A stretch of DNA of 64,000 nt from Rhodocyclaceae bacterium (GTDB lineage Bacteria > Pseudomonadota > Gammaproteobacteria > Burkholderiales > Rhodocyclaceae). Below the pieces are notes generated by a model. That model did not search any database. It was given only the letters and a program-made list of their open reading frames with translations, and was not told the DNA's origin. The number at the start of each line of letters is the position of its first letter. The first letter of the stretch is position 1. The stretch lies in the NCBI GenBank assembly GCA_013388985.1, contig JACAEF010000050.1:16610-80609 (forward strand), given 5' to 3'. Position numbers and translations under genes: made by a program. Shown here one piece after another: positions 8,351 through 15,473 of this stretch.

Positions 8351-8845
8351 ATGATCAAGAACTTCAAGCTGCCTGACTTTACCTTGCCCGCGCCGCTGGC
8401 CCGTCTCGGCGACAGGCTGCCGCAACTGCCGCCGACCCTGGCGCTGGTGACCGCGCTCAACCTCGCGCTCGGCCGCCTGATCCCGCGCGAACCGCTCGAA
8501 ATGCTCAAGGCCAAGCGCTTCACGATCCGCGTCAAGGATGCGGGCATGACGCTGCGCTTTGCCTACAACGGCCGCAGCTTTCATCCGGTCTTCGACGCCG
8601 CGCCGGCCGACCTGACGATCTCGGCGAAGGCGCGCGATTTCATCGCCCTGCTGACGCGCGAGGAGGACCCGGATACGCTGTTCTTCAACCGTCGCCTGCT
8701 GATGGAAGGCGATACCGATCTGGGCCTCTTGGTCAAGAACACGCTCGATGGCGTCGAGCTGCCGCGCTTTGATCCGGCGCATCTGGCGCCCGCCGCGCTG
8801 ATCATGCGCTTGCGCCAGCGCCTCGCCGCACCCCACGGCCTCTGA
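8351..8845 (+). CDS. ubiT: UbiT, SCP2 sterol-binding-domain ubiquinone accessory factor
   Basis: 164 residues with an SCP2 lipid-binding domain. UbiT is the anaerobic counterpart of UbiJ, binding the hydrophobic ubiquinone intermediates for the soluble biosynthetic complex. The C-terminal half has the family segment FFNRRLLMEGDTDLGL followed by KNTLDG. Location directly after ubiU and ubiV settles the assignment. The stop codon TGA (8843-8845) shares its last base with a dispersed repeat that leads to the VanZ gene. Confidence 0.92.
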   Translation: MIKNFKLPDFTLPAPLARLGDRLPQLPPTLALVTALNLALGRLIPREPLEMLKAKRFTIRVKDAGMTLRFAYNGRSFHPVFDAAPADLTISAKARDFIALLTREEDPDTLFFNRRLLMEGDTDLGLLVKNTLDGVELPRFDPAHLAPAALIMRLRQRLAAPHGL

Positions 8846-8869
8846 AACTCGGCGCTGGTGTGACGGCAC
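8845..8869 (+). repeat. Dispersed 25-bp repeat, short form (ubiT stop to VanZ start)
   Basis: Begins at the last base of the ubiT stop codon (TGAAACTCGG) and contains the GTG used as the likely start of the VanZ-like gene at 8860. A slightly diverged copy (CTGGTGTGACGGCAC). Confidence 0.75.
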
Positions 8870-9912
8870 ATGGCAGCTCCAACCTGCCCCTGAAGCTCGC
8901 TCTCGTCTGGACGTTGCTGATCGCCTATGCAAGCCTCTACCCGTTCTCCGGCTGGCGCGATACCGGGGTCGATCCGCTCGCTTTCCTGACGGTCACGTGG
9001 CCGCGTTATGTCACCGGCTTCGATCTCGTCGCCAATGGGCTTGCCTATCTGCCGCTCGGCTTCTTCTGGACGGCGGCGCTGATCCGGCATTTGGCCCCGC
9101 TCCTGGCGCTCGGGCTGGCGTTATTCATCGGCGCGGGCCTGAGCCTCGGTGTCGAGATCGTGCAGAACTATCTGCCCAGCCGCGTGCCTTCGAATCTCGA
9201 TTTCGCCTGCAATACGGCAGGCACGTTGCTTGGCGCGATCCTCGGCCTCGCCGGCGGCCGCACGCTGCTCGACGGGGGACGCCTGTTTCGCTGGCGTGAG
9301 CGGCGTTTCCTCACCGGGGCGCGGGGCGATGCGGGTTTGCTGATCGTCGCGCTGTGGCTGCTCACCCAGCTCAATCCGGAAAACATCCTGTTCGCCAGCG
9401 GCAACCTGCGCGGCTTCTTCGGACTGCCTGCGGCGATCGGCTTCGAGGCCGGCCGTTTCGGTAGCTTCGAGCTGGCGACGGTCGCCGCACAGACGCTGGC
9501 CATCGCGCTGATCGCCGCGCGGCTCGCCCGGCAATATCCTTTCCGGCTGCCCCTGGGGCTGATCGCGCTCGCGCTCGTCGTCAAGAGCGCGGCGCTCCTG
9601 GTGTTGATGGAAGGCAGGGGGGGGCTGGCCTGGGCCACTCCCGGCACGCTCGGCGGACTGGCGTTGGGGCTGCTGCTGTGGGGCGTGGCGATGGCCCTCG
9701 CGGCCGGCGCGCGTCAGGCCGTCGCGGCGCTGGCGTTGATGATGGCCACCGTGCTCGCGAACCTGATGCCGGACAATCCGTATCTCGCCGACACGCTGCG
9801 TGTCTGGCAGCAGGGGCATTTCCTCAACTTCAACGGCCTGACCCGGCTGGCCAGCGCCTTGTGGCCCTTCCTCGCCCTGCCCTGGCTGGTGATGTCAAGG
9901 AGCGAACGATGA
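8860..9912 (+). CDS. VanZ-like family membrane protein
   Basis: 350 residues with about ten hydrophobic segments. The first third carries the VanZ-like pattern: YPFSGWRD, a conserved NGLAYLPLGFFW loop, and LSLGVEIVQNYLPSRVPSNLDFACNTAGTLLG split across the second and third segments, where E, Q, R, D and N are the polar residues conserved in the family. VanZ proteins confer teicoplanin resistance in some Gram-positives, but the function in Proteobacteria is unknown. The start GTG 8860 lies inside a dispersed repeat; no better in-frame start precedes the first membrane segment. Its stop overlaps the next start (ATGA). Confidence 0.8.
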   Translation: MTAHGSSNLPLKLALVWTLLIAYASLYPFSGWRDTGVDPLAFLTVTWPRYVTGFDLVANGLAYLPLGFFWTAALIRHLAPLLALGLALFIGAGLSLGVEIVQNYLPSRVPSNLDFACNTAGTLLGAILGLAGGRTLLDGGRLFRWRERRFLTGARGDAGLLIVALWLLTQLNPENILFASGNLRGFFGLPAAIGFEAGRFGSFELATVAAQTLAIALIAARLARQYPFRLPLGLIALALVVKSAALLVLMEGRGGLAWATPGTLGGLALGLLLWGVAMALAAGARQAVAALALMMATVLANLMPDNPYLADTLRVWQQGHFLNFNGLTRLASALWPFLALPWLVMSRSER

Positions 9913-10256
9913 CCGAGACGATCCATGACCTCGAAACCCTCAAGTGCGCGCTGCGCGAGTTCGCCGCCGCGCGCGACTGGCGGCGCTATCACACGCCGAA
10001 GAACCTAGCGATGGCGATGATCGTCGAGGCCGCCGAGCTGGTCGAGCATTTCCAGTGGGCGACGCCCGAAGAAAGCCTCGCGCCGCCGCCGGAAAAGCTC
10101 GCCGCAATCCGCGACGAGGTGGCCGACACGCTGATCTACCTGGTGGAACTGGCGGATGCGCTGGGCATCGACCCGATCGCCGCCGCGCGCGACAAGATCG
10201 CCAAGAACGCAAAGAAATATCCCGCCCCCCTTCGTTCCCCTCGCGGGGAGTTCTAG
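9909..10256 (+). CDS. MazG-like nucleotide pyrophosphohydrolase
   Basis: 115 residues, a single all-alpha MazG/RS21-C6-like domain that hydrolyses (d)NTPs to monophosphates, a house-cleaning activity. The metal-binding pattern is MIVEAAELVEHFQW, then EVADTLIYLVELAD. ATG 9909 overlaps the VanZ stop, suggesting coupled translation. The last residues (PAPLRSPRGEF) run into a GC-rich hairpin (TCCCCTCGCGGGGAG) and do not look conserved, so the native C-terminus may have been altered. The dCTPase-type members have similar length; the exact substrate is not determinable. Confidence 0.88.
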   Translation: MTETIHDLETLKCALREFAAARDWRRYHTPKNLAMAMIVEAAELVEHFQWATPEESLAPPPEKLAAIRDEVADTLIYLVELADALGIDPIAAARDKIAKNAKKYPAPLRSPRGEF

Positions 10257-10263
10257 ACGGCTC

Positions 10264-10280
10264 GTGCCGCATTGCGGCAC
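10264..10280. other. Hairpin between convergent MazG-like and MFS genes
   Basis: GTGCCGC, loop ATT, GCGGCAC, a perfect 7-bp stem without a T-run. Possibly a weak bidirectional terminator for the two convergent genes. The rest of the 120-bp gap is GC-rich and holds nothing else I recognise except the repeat at its end. Confidence 0.35.
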
Positions 10281-10375
10281 CCGGCATTACGGGCATCTCC
10301 GTGGCTATGGCGGTGCGGTTTGCGCCTGCGGCGCGTGACGCGGGTGCTTGGGGCGGCCCGGCGCACCCGCTGCCT

Positions 10376-11620
10376 TCAAGTCGGCGCTGGCGGAGCGGCA
10401 CTCTGCATGCGGATGCGGCCGACGAAGACGATCGCCAGCAGCGTCGCGGCCATCGCCAACAGGCCGACGTCGCCATAGCCGACCAGCCGACCGTCCTCCA
10501 TCGCGATCATCAGGCCGCCGATGTAGGCGGCGATGCCGGAGAAGAGGTTCTGCACCGCGCCGTTGAGCGACATGAAGGTGCCCCGCAGGCGCGGCTCGAC
10601 GGCCGAGGTGATGATCGCCATCGCCGGCACCATGCGGCCGGGCACGAGGATGAAGAACACCGTCGCACAGCCGATCATCACCGCGAGCGGCACCGGCGGC
10701 AGGTGCGTCTGCACATAGAGCGGCACCAGCGCGGCGCAGGCCGTGATGCGGAACACGCGCACCTTGCCGTGGCGGTCGGCCAGCCGGCCGATGAGCCTCG
10801 ATGTGAAGAAGGTGGCGCAGCCGCCGGCGAGATACAGATAGGGAATGTCCTGCTGGCGGATGCCGACGCTCGCCGTCGCGTAGATCGTCAGGTAGGGAAT
10901 CACCGTGAAGCCGGCGAGCATCATCAGCGCCATGAAGGCCAGCGCGCGCAGGTGGTTGGCGTTGCCCAGCGTCTCGCACATCGCCGCGAAGGGATGGGCG
11001 CGCTCTTCTTCACCGATGACGGCGCTCGGCAGATGGCCGCGCAGGGTCGGCAACTGCCGCAGCCCGAGCAGCAGCAGCACGATGGCCAGCGTGGCGATGA
11101 AGAAGAACGGGAAGCGCCAGCCGAAATGGTTGGCGAGGAACAGCGCGAGCGGCACGCCGGCGACGGTAGACAGCGAGAAGGCCGACATCACGACACCGGC
11201 GGCGCGGCCGCGCCGCTCGAAGGGAATCACGTCGCCGACGATGGTATGCACCATCGAGCCGAGCACGCCGCCGAAGGCGCCGGCGCTCCCGCGCGCGGCG
11301 AGCAGGGTGGCATAGCTCGTCGCCAGTCCGCAGGCCAGCGTGGCCAGGGCGAACAACGCAAACATCGACAGCAGCAGTTTCTTGCGCTCGAAACGGTCGA
11401 CGAACAGCGCCGCCAGCACGCCGGCGGCCCCGGCGGTGAAGGTATAGGCCGAGACCAGCAGGCCGAACTGTCGTGCATCGATGGCGAGCGCGGGCATCAG
11501 GATCGGCCCGAGCGGCATCATGATCATGAAGTCGAGGATGTGCGCGAACTGGATGCCGGCGAGGGTTGCGAGCAGGAGCTTTTCCCTGACGGGATCGAGG
11601 GGAAGCGTGGAGGAGGTCAT
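10376..11620 (-). CDS. MFS transporter
   Basis: 414 residues with about 12 membrane helices, a drug/metabolite:proton antiporter type of the major facilitator superfamily. The helix 2-3 loop motif appears as VDRFERKKLLLSMF and the second-half equivalent as GRLADRHGKVRVFR. Substrate unknown. The last eight residues (SAAPPAPT) are encoded by a dispersed repeat (10377-10401) read in the PAPT frame, so the native stop has been replaced by the repeat's. The gene stands alone, divergent from the ferredoxin gene at 11750. Confidence 0.88.
   Translation of the reverse strand: MTSSTLPLDPVREKLLLATLAGIQFAHILDFMIMMPLGPILMPALAIDARQFGLLVSAYTFTAGAAGVLAALFVDRFERKKLLLSMFALFALATLACGLATSYATLLAARGSAGAFGGVLGSMVHTIVGDVIPFERRGRAAGVVMSAFSLSTVAGVPLALFLANHFGWRFPFFFIATLAIVLLLLGLRQLPTLRGHLPSAVIGEEERAHPFAAMCETLGNANHLRALAFMALMMLAGFTVIPYLTIYATASVGIRQQDIPYLYLAGGCATFFTSRLIGRLADRHGKVRVFRITACAALVPLYVQTHLPPVPLAVMIGCATVFFILVPGRMVPAMAIITSAVEPRLRGTFMSLNGAVQNLFSGIAAYIGGLMIAMEDGRLVGYGDVGLLAMAATLLAIVFVGRIRMQSAAPPAPT
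10377..10401 (+). repeat. Dispersed 25-bp repeat, short form (3' end of MFS gene)
   Basis: Overlaps the stop codon and last codons of the minus-strand MFS gene and supplies its C-terminal residues (PPAPT). Sequence CAAGTCGGCGCTGG then CGGAGCGGCAC, one or two changes from the consensus. Confidence 0.8.
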
Positions 11621-11630
11621 GGCCGCATTA

Positions 11631-11714
11631 TGCCGTCGCGGCGATGCCCACGGCCGCTTCGCCCCTGCCTACGGCGGGTCCCCCTCCGCTGCTCGCATCT
11701 TCAGCGCCGACTTT
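11631..11714 (-). repeat. Dispersed repeat, long form (84 bp)
   Basis: Starts TGCCGTC (11631) and ends CAGCGCCGACTTT (11702-11714). The interior shows GCTTCGCCCC, CTACGGCGGG and TCCCCCTCCGCTGCTCGC, matching the long copies at 5684 and 37957. It fills most of the divergent gap between the MFS gene and the ferredoxin gene. Confidence 0.8.
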
Positions 11715-11723
11715 TGCTACATT
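11715..11723 (+). promoter_or_regulatory. Putative extended -10 promoter of ferredoxin gene
   Basis: TGCTACATT fits the extended -10 form TGnTAnnnT. It begins one base after the long repeat ends, so the repeat forms the upstream promoter region. The gene starts at 11750 after an AAGGAG site. Confidence 0.4.
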
Positions 11724-11749
11724 GGCGCCCCCAACCCAAGGAGTCAAAA

Positions 11750-12067
11750 ATGAGCTATTACCAACATCACCTGTTCTTCTGCGTGAATCAGCGCGAGCCG
11801 GGCGAGATGTGCTGCAACAACCACAATGCCCAGGCGATGCGCGATTACTGCAAGGAGCGCGTCAAGGCAGCGGGCGACAAAATTCCGGGCAACGTGCGCG
11901 TCAATACCGCCGGCTGCCTCGACCGCTGCGACAAGGGACCGGTGATCGTCGTCTATCCGGATGATGTCTGGTACACCTACGTCGATCAGGAGGACATCGA
12001 CGAGATCGTCGAATCGCACCTGGTGGGCGGCAAGATCGTCGAGCGGCTCTTGATCGACAAGCAATGA
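11750..12067 (+). CDS. Thioredoxin-like 2Fe-2S ferredoxin
   Basis: 105 residues resembling the Shethna/thioredoxin-fold 2Fe-2S ferredoxins of Azotobacter and Aquifex. Cysteines are at 11, 21, 22, 34, 56 and 60; the C56-LDR-C60 pair and the N-terminal FFCVNQR are family-typical. The following GPVIVVYPDDVWY motif is strongly conserved in this group. An electron-transfer role is expected, partner unknown. The start is fixed by AAGGAG eight bases upstream. Its stop overlaps the next gene's ATG (ATGA), so the two are probably co-translated. Confidence 0.92.
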   Translation: MSYYQHHLFFCVNQREPGEMCCNNHNAQAMRDYCKERVKAAGDKIPGNVRVNTAGCLDRCDKGPVIVVYPDDVWYTYVDQEDIDEIVESHLVGGKIVERLLIDKQ

Positions 12068-12723
12068 CGCACAAGGAGCGCGTGCTGCTCGACGGCCCGG
12101 CCGGCCACATCGAGGTGTTCGTCGAAGCGCCCGAGGCGCCGACCGGCATCGCGCTGATCGCGCATCCGCATCCGCTCTACGGCGGCACCGCCGACAACAA
12201 GGTGGTGACCACGCTCGCCAGGACCTTCCGCGAGCTCGGCTGCGTCGCCTTGCGGCCGAACTTCCGCGGCGTCGGCGCGTCCGAAGGCGAACATGACCAC
12301 GGCGTCGGCGAGACCGAGGATCTGCTCGTCGTGCATTCCTGGGCGCGCCAGCGCTTCGGTGCCGGCTTGCCCGTCTATCTCGCCGGCTTTTCCTTCGGCG
12401 CCTACGTCGTCACGCGGCTCGCGCAGAAACTGGCGACGGTGGGCGATCCCGCGCAGCGGCTGGTGCTGGTCGGCACCGCCGCCGGCTTCATCGAGGGCCT
12501 GCGGCGATATGAAACGGCCGCCGTGCCGCCCGAGACGATCGTCATCCACGGCGCGAAGGACGAAACCGTGCCGCTCGCCAACGTGCTGGCCTGGGCCGAA
12601 CCGCTCGATTTGCCGGTCGTCGTCATTCCCGGCGCCGACCATTTCTTCCACCGCCGCCTGCACCTGATCCGCGACATCGTCCGGCGGCAATGGGCGGCCG
12701 ACGGCGCTTTGCGCAAAAGTTGA
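12064..12723 (+). CDS. Alpha/beta hydrolase
   Basis: 219 residues, cytosolic alpha/beta hydrolase of the short dienelactone-hydrolase-like or serine-aminopeptidase group. The first conserved segment is LIAHPHPLYGGTADNKVV, followed by RPNFRGVGASEGEHDHG, the nucleophile elbow GFSFGA, an acid in GAKDETVP and the catalytic His in PGADHFFHR. Proteins of this kind often sit beside ferredoxin genes in Betaproteobacteria; the substrate is unknown. Translation is coupled to the ferredoxin by an ATGA overlap. The 87-bp stretch that follows is unusually A/T-rich (TATAAAAATAC) and may hold a promoter for the next genes. Confidence 0.88.
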   Translation: MTHKERVLLDGPAGHIEVFVEAPEAPTGIALIAHPHPLYGGTADNKVVTTLARTFRELGCVALRPNFRGVGASEGEHDHGVGETEDLLVVHSWARQRFGAGLPVYLAGFSFGAYVVTRLAQKLATVGDPAQRLVLVGTAAGFIEGLRRYETAAVPPETIVIHGAKDETVPLANVLAWAEPLDLPVVVIPGADHFFHRRLHLIRDIVRRQWAADGALRKS

Positions 12724-12810
12724 TATTCCAGCAAGGTTTAATGTTATAAAAATACAAAATTTCGCGACCGATCGCCCTGCAGGGGGAAGGGGCGGCGGCG
12801 AGGGGCGAGA

Positions 12811-13152
12811 ATGAAAAAGATGCAACGGCGTATCATCAACATGCGGGCGCGCGAGTTCGTCCTGCCGCCCATCGTCGATGGGCTCGTGCTGGGCCGGTTC
12901 TCGCCGATCGGCCAGGTCGCGGTCGGCAAGGCGCTGGCCTTGTTGATGACCACGCCATTCGAACACGTGCCGATCGAAGACGACGTGATCGGCGACGTGC
13001 TGGTGCGCAGCGCCATCCTGCGCAAGATCGATGTCGACACCTTGCGCCGTTTCGTCATCGTCCATGTCAAGCCGCTGATGGGTCCCGAGGAAATCCTGCA
13101 TCTCGATCTGGAGGTCGAGATCGCGCTGGAAGCGGCGGGTGAGGCGCCGTGA
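12811..13152 (+). CDS. Small protein of unknown function
   Basis: 113 residues, not recognised. The N-terminus is basic (MKKMQRRIINMRAREF), the middle is hydrophobic-rich but without a clear membrane segment (VDGLVLGRFSPIGQVAVGKALALL), and the C-terminus is acidic (ILHLDLEVEIALEAAGE). Codon positions and GC pattern look like real coding sequence, and it overlaps or nearly abuts the c-di-GMP gene that follows, so it may be co-expressed with it. ATG 12820 and ATG 12841 are alternative starts. No signal peptide. Function cannot be inferred beyond the neighbourhood. Confidence 0.6.
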   Translation: MKKMQRRIINMRAREFVLPPIVDGLVLGRFSPIGQVAVGKALALLMTTPFEHVPIEDDVIGDVLVRSAILRKIDVDTLRRFVIVHVKPLMGPEEILHLDLEVEIALEAAGEAP

Positions 13153-13156
13153 CGAC

Positions 13157-15259
13157 ATGCTGACCGCGCGCGACTGCCTGTGCCCACGCTATCGCGCCGT
13201 CGGCGCGTTGCAGCGCTATCGCGATGTGACCAGCCTCGGCAACAACGGTACGCTGGTGTTCGCCGTTTTCGAAGAGGATGCGGAACGCGGCCGTTTCCTC
13301 GGCCTCGTCGACGTCCGCGAAGCCGCGCTGTTTCCGGCGCGCGTGTTCGCCGATCTGCTGGTGCGGCGTCAGCCGCCGCCGCTCGATCCGGCCACGCCGA
13401 TCGAAGCAGTCTGGGCGCGCTTCGAGGCCGAGCGCTGCGATTTCCTTCCCCTCATCGACGCCGATGGGGTCTTCCGGGGCGTGGTGTCGCGGCTGGCGCT
13501 CGTCGCCGCGATGATGGAGCACGAGCGCGCGCTCAGCCAGGAACGCGAGCGCCTGATCGCCAATCTGCATTGCGAGCTGGAAAACCGCAGGATCGCCGCG
13601 GCGGTGTTCGATGCCACGGCCGAAGGCATCATGGTCACCGACGCCAAGGGCCGCATCCTGCTCGTCAATGCCGCCTTCTGCCGCACCACCGGCTATTCCG
13701 AACAGGAGGCGATCGGCCAGACGCCCGCCCTGCTCAAATCCGGCCGTCACGATGCCGCGTTCTATGCCGCGATGTGGCGCACGATCGACGAGACGGGTTC
13801 CTGGGAAGGCGAGGTGTGGAACCGGCGCAAGAGCGGCGAGATCTATCCCGAATGGCTGCATATCGACCTGGTGCGCGATGAGCATGGCGCCCCGCGCTAT
13901 TACGTCGGCGTGTTCGCCGACATCGGCACGCACAAGGAATTGCGCGCGCAGCTGATGCACCTCGCCTATCACGACGCGCTCACCGGGCTGCCCAACCGCC
14001 GTCTGCTGCTCGACCGCCTCGGCCAGGCGATCGCCCGCGCGCAACGCAACGACACCGAGGTCGGCGTGCTGTTCCTCGACCTCGACCGCTTCAAGGACAT
14101 CAACGACACCCATGGTCATGGCACCGGCGATCGCATCCTGATCGAAGCCGCCCACCGGCTCACCGGACTGGTGCGCGCCAACGATACGGTGGCGCGGCTC
14201 GGTGGCGACGAGTTCGCCATCCTCGTCGAGGACATCGCGGATGAGGCGGCGCTGGCCGATGTCGCGGAAAAGCTGCTGAACGCGTTCTCCACGCCGTTTA
14301 CCTGCGACGAGCGCGAGTTCTTCCTCGCCGCCTCGATCGGCATCGCCCGCTATCCGGGAGACGGCGACACGGTCGACGCACTGTTGATGAATGCCGATAC
14401 GGCGATGTATGGCGCCAAGCAGCAAGGGCGCGGCCGTTACCATTTCTTCGCCAGCGACATGCACCGCCGGCTGGCGCGCCGCATCGAGGCGGCGGACGTC
14501 TTGCGCAAGGCGCTTGCCTCCTCGGGGCTGACGCTCGCCTGGCAGCCGCAGGTCAGACTCGCCGACGGAATGATCGCCGGCGCCGAGGTGCTGCTGCGTC
14601 TCGCCCGCCACGATGGTGCGGCTTCGCCGCCCACCCCCGCCGAGCTCGTCGCCGCGGCCGAAGAATCCGGACTGATCACGGCGCTGGGGCAGTGGGTGCT
14701 GCGCGAGACCTGCGAGCTGGGCGGGCGGCTCGACGGCCTAGCGAGTCGGTTGCGCATCGCGGTGAACTTCTCGCCGCTGCAATTCGACCACGGCTGCGCG
14801 GCGCGCGTGCTCGATCTGCTCGGCGGCTGCGGGGCGCTAGCGCAAAGCATCGAGATCGAAGTCACCGAAAGCGTCCTCGCCAGCGAAAACGAACATCTCG
14901 TCCAGGCGCTCGAAACCTTCGCCGCGGCAGGGATCAACATCGCGGTGGACGATTTCGGCAGCGGCTACTCGAACCTCGGCAACCTGTTGCACCTGCATGT
15001 GGACAAGCTCAAGATCGATCAGGTCTTCGTCGGCGGTCTCGAACGCGACGAGAAGAGCCGCAAGATCGTCCAGACGATCATCCAGATGGGACACAATCTG
15101 GGCATGACGGTGGTGGCCGAAGGCGTCGAAACGCAGGCCCAGGCGCAGATCCTGCGCGAGTTCGGCTGCGACCTGGCCCAAGGTTTCCTGTTCGCCCGGC
15201 CGCTGCCCTTCGAGGATTTCGCCCGCCTGCTCGCCAGCGGCCCGCTGACGGCGCAGTAA
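13157..15259 (+). CDS. CBS-PAS-GGDEF-EAL c-di-GMP signalling protein
   Basis: 700 residues, no membrane segment. An N-terminal region of about 130 residues looks like a CBS pair (RYRDVTSLGNNG; FLPLIDADGVFRGVVSRLALV). A PAS domain follows (FDATAEGIMVTDAKGRILLVNAAFCRTTGY), split here only for description. Then comes GGDEF (HDALTGLPNRR, RLGGDEFAI) with an intact active-site loop, and an EAL domain in which the first signature is E-V-L-L-R instead of EAL; the later VTES, DDFGSGYSN, KID and VAEGVE positions are kept. Synthesis of c-di-GMP is likely; hydrolysis is probable but less certain. GTG 13139 is an alternative start overlapping the previous gene. Confidence 0.9.
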   Translation: MLTARDCLCPRYRAVGALQRYRDVTSLGNNGTLVFAVFEEDAERGRFLGLVDVREAALFPARVFADLLVRRQPPPLDPATPIEAVWARFEAERCDFLPLIDADGVFRGVVSRLALVAAMMEHERALSQERERLIANLHCELENRRIAAAVFDATAEGIMVTDAKGRILLVNAAFCRTTGYSEQEAIGQTPALLKSGRHDAAFYAAMWRTIDETGSWEGEVWNRRKSGEIYPEWLHIDLVRDEHGAPRYYVGVFADIGTHKELRAQLMHLAYHDALTGLPNRRLLLDRLGQAIARAQRNDTEVGVLFLDLDRFKDINDTHGHGTGDRILIEAAHRLTGLVRANDTVARLGGDEFAILVEDIADEAALADVAEKLLNAFSTPFTCDEREFFLAASIGIARYPGDGDTVDALLMNADTAMYGAKQQGRGRYHFFASDMHRRLARRIEAADVLRKALASSGLTLAWQPQVRLADGMIAGAEVLLRLARHDGAASPPTPAELVAAAEESGLITALGQWVLRETCELGGRLDGLASRLRIAVNFSPLQFDHGCAARVLDLLGGCGALAQSIEIEVTESVLASENEHLVQALETFAAAGINIAVDDFGSGYSNLGNLLHLHVDKLKIDQVFVGGLERDEKSRKIVQTIIQMGHNLGMTVVAEGVETQAQAQILREFGCDLAQGFLFARPLPFEDFARLLASGPLTAQ

Positions 15260-15298
15260 CCACTCCCGCATCGTCTCCCTGATCGTCCCGGGCAAGCC

Positions 15299-15304
15299 TA
15301 GAAT
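15299..15304 (+). promoter_or_regulatory. Putative -10 box of the tRNA-Leu gene
   Basis: TAGAAT nine bases before the tRNA; the -35 region (TCCCTG) is weak. Placed by position and sequence only. Confidence 0.35.
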
Positions 15305-15313
15305 GCAGGCCGT

Positions 15314-15398
15314 GCCCGGATGGTGAAATAGGTAGACACAAGGGACTTAAAATCCCTCGCCGCAAGGCATACCGGTTCGAGTCCGGTTCCGGGCACCA
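15314..15398 (+). tRNA. tRNA-Leu (anticodon UAA)
   Basis: A complete 85-nt cloverleaf with encoded CCA. The acceptor stem pairs GCCCGGA (15314-15320) with TCCGGGC (15388-15394), followed by discriminator A and CCA. The anticodon stem-loop is GGGA CTTAAAA TCCC with TAA as anticodon; there is a long class II variable arm, and the T-arm is CCGGTTCGAGTCCGG. Decodes UUA/UUG leucine codons, rare in DNA of this composition. It stands alone between the c-di-GMP gene and the molybdoenzyme operon. Confidence 0.96.
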
Positions 15399-15411
15399 TG
15401 CAATCGAAGGA

Positions 15412-15436
15412 AAAATCGGCGCTGGCGGGACGGCAC
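15412..15436 (+). repeat. Dispersed 25-bp repeat, short form (upstream of molybdoenzyme)
   Basis: AAAATCGGCGCTGG then CGGGACGGCAC, 14 bases after the tRNA-Leu CCA end and 37 bases before the molybdoenzyme start. It lies in the leader of the operon. Confidence 0.85.
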
Positions 15437-15473
15437 CCTCCACCCTCCAACGTGATTTCCAGGGCGGAAAGCG

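Noticed and set aside
13139..13156. GTG start for the CBS-PAS-GGDEF-EAL gene
   Set aside because: Possible, but ATG 13157 just after the previous stop is the more conventional start; kept only as an alternative.
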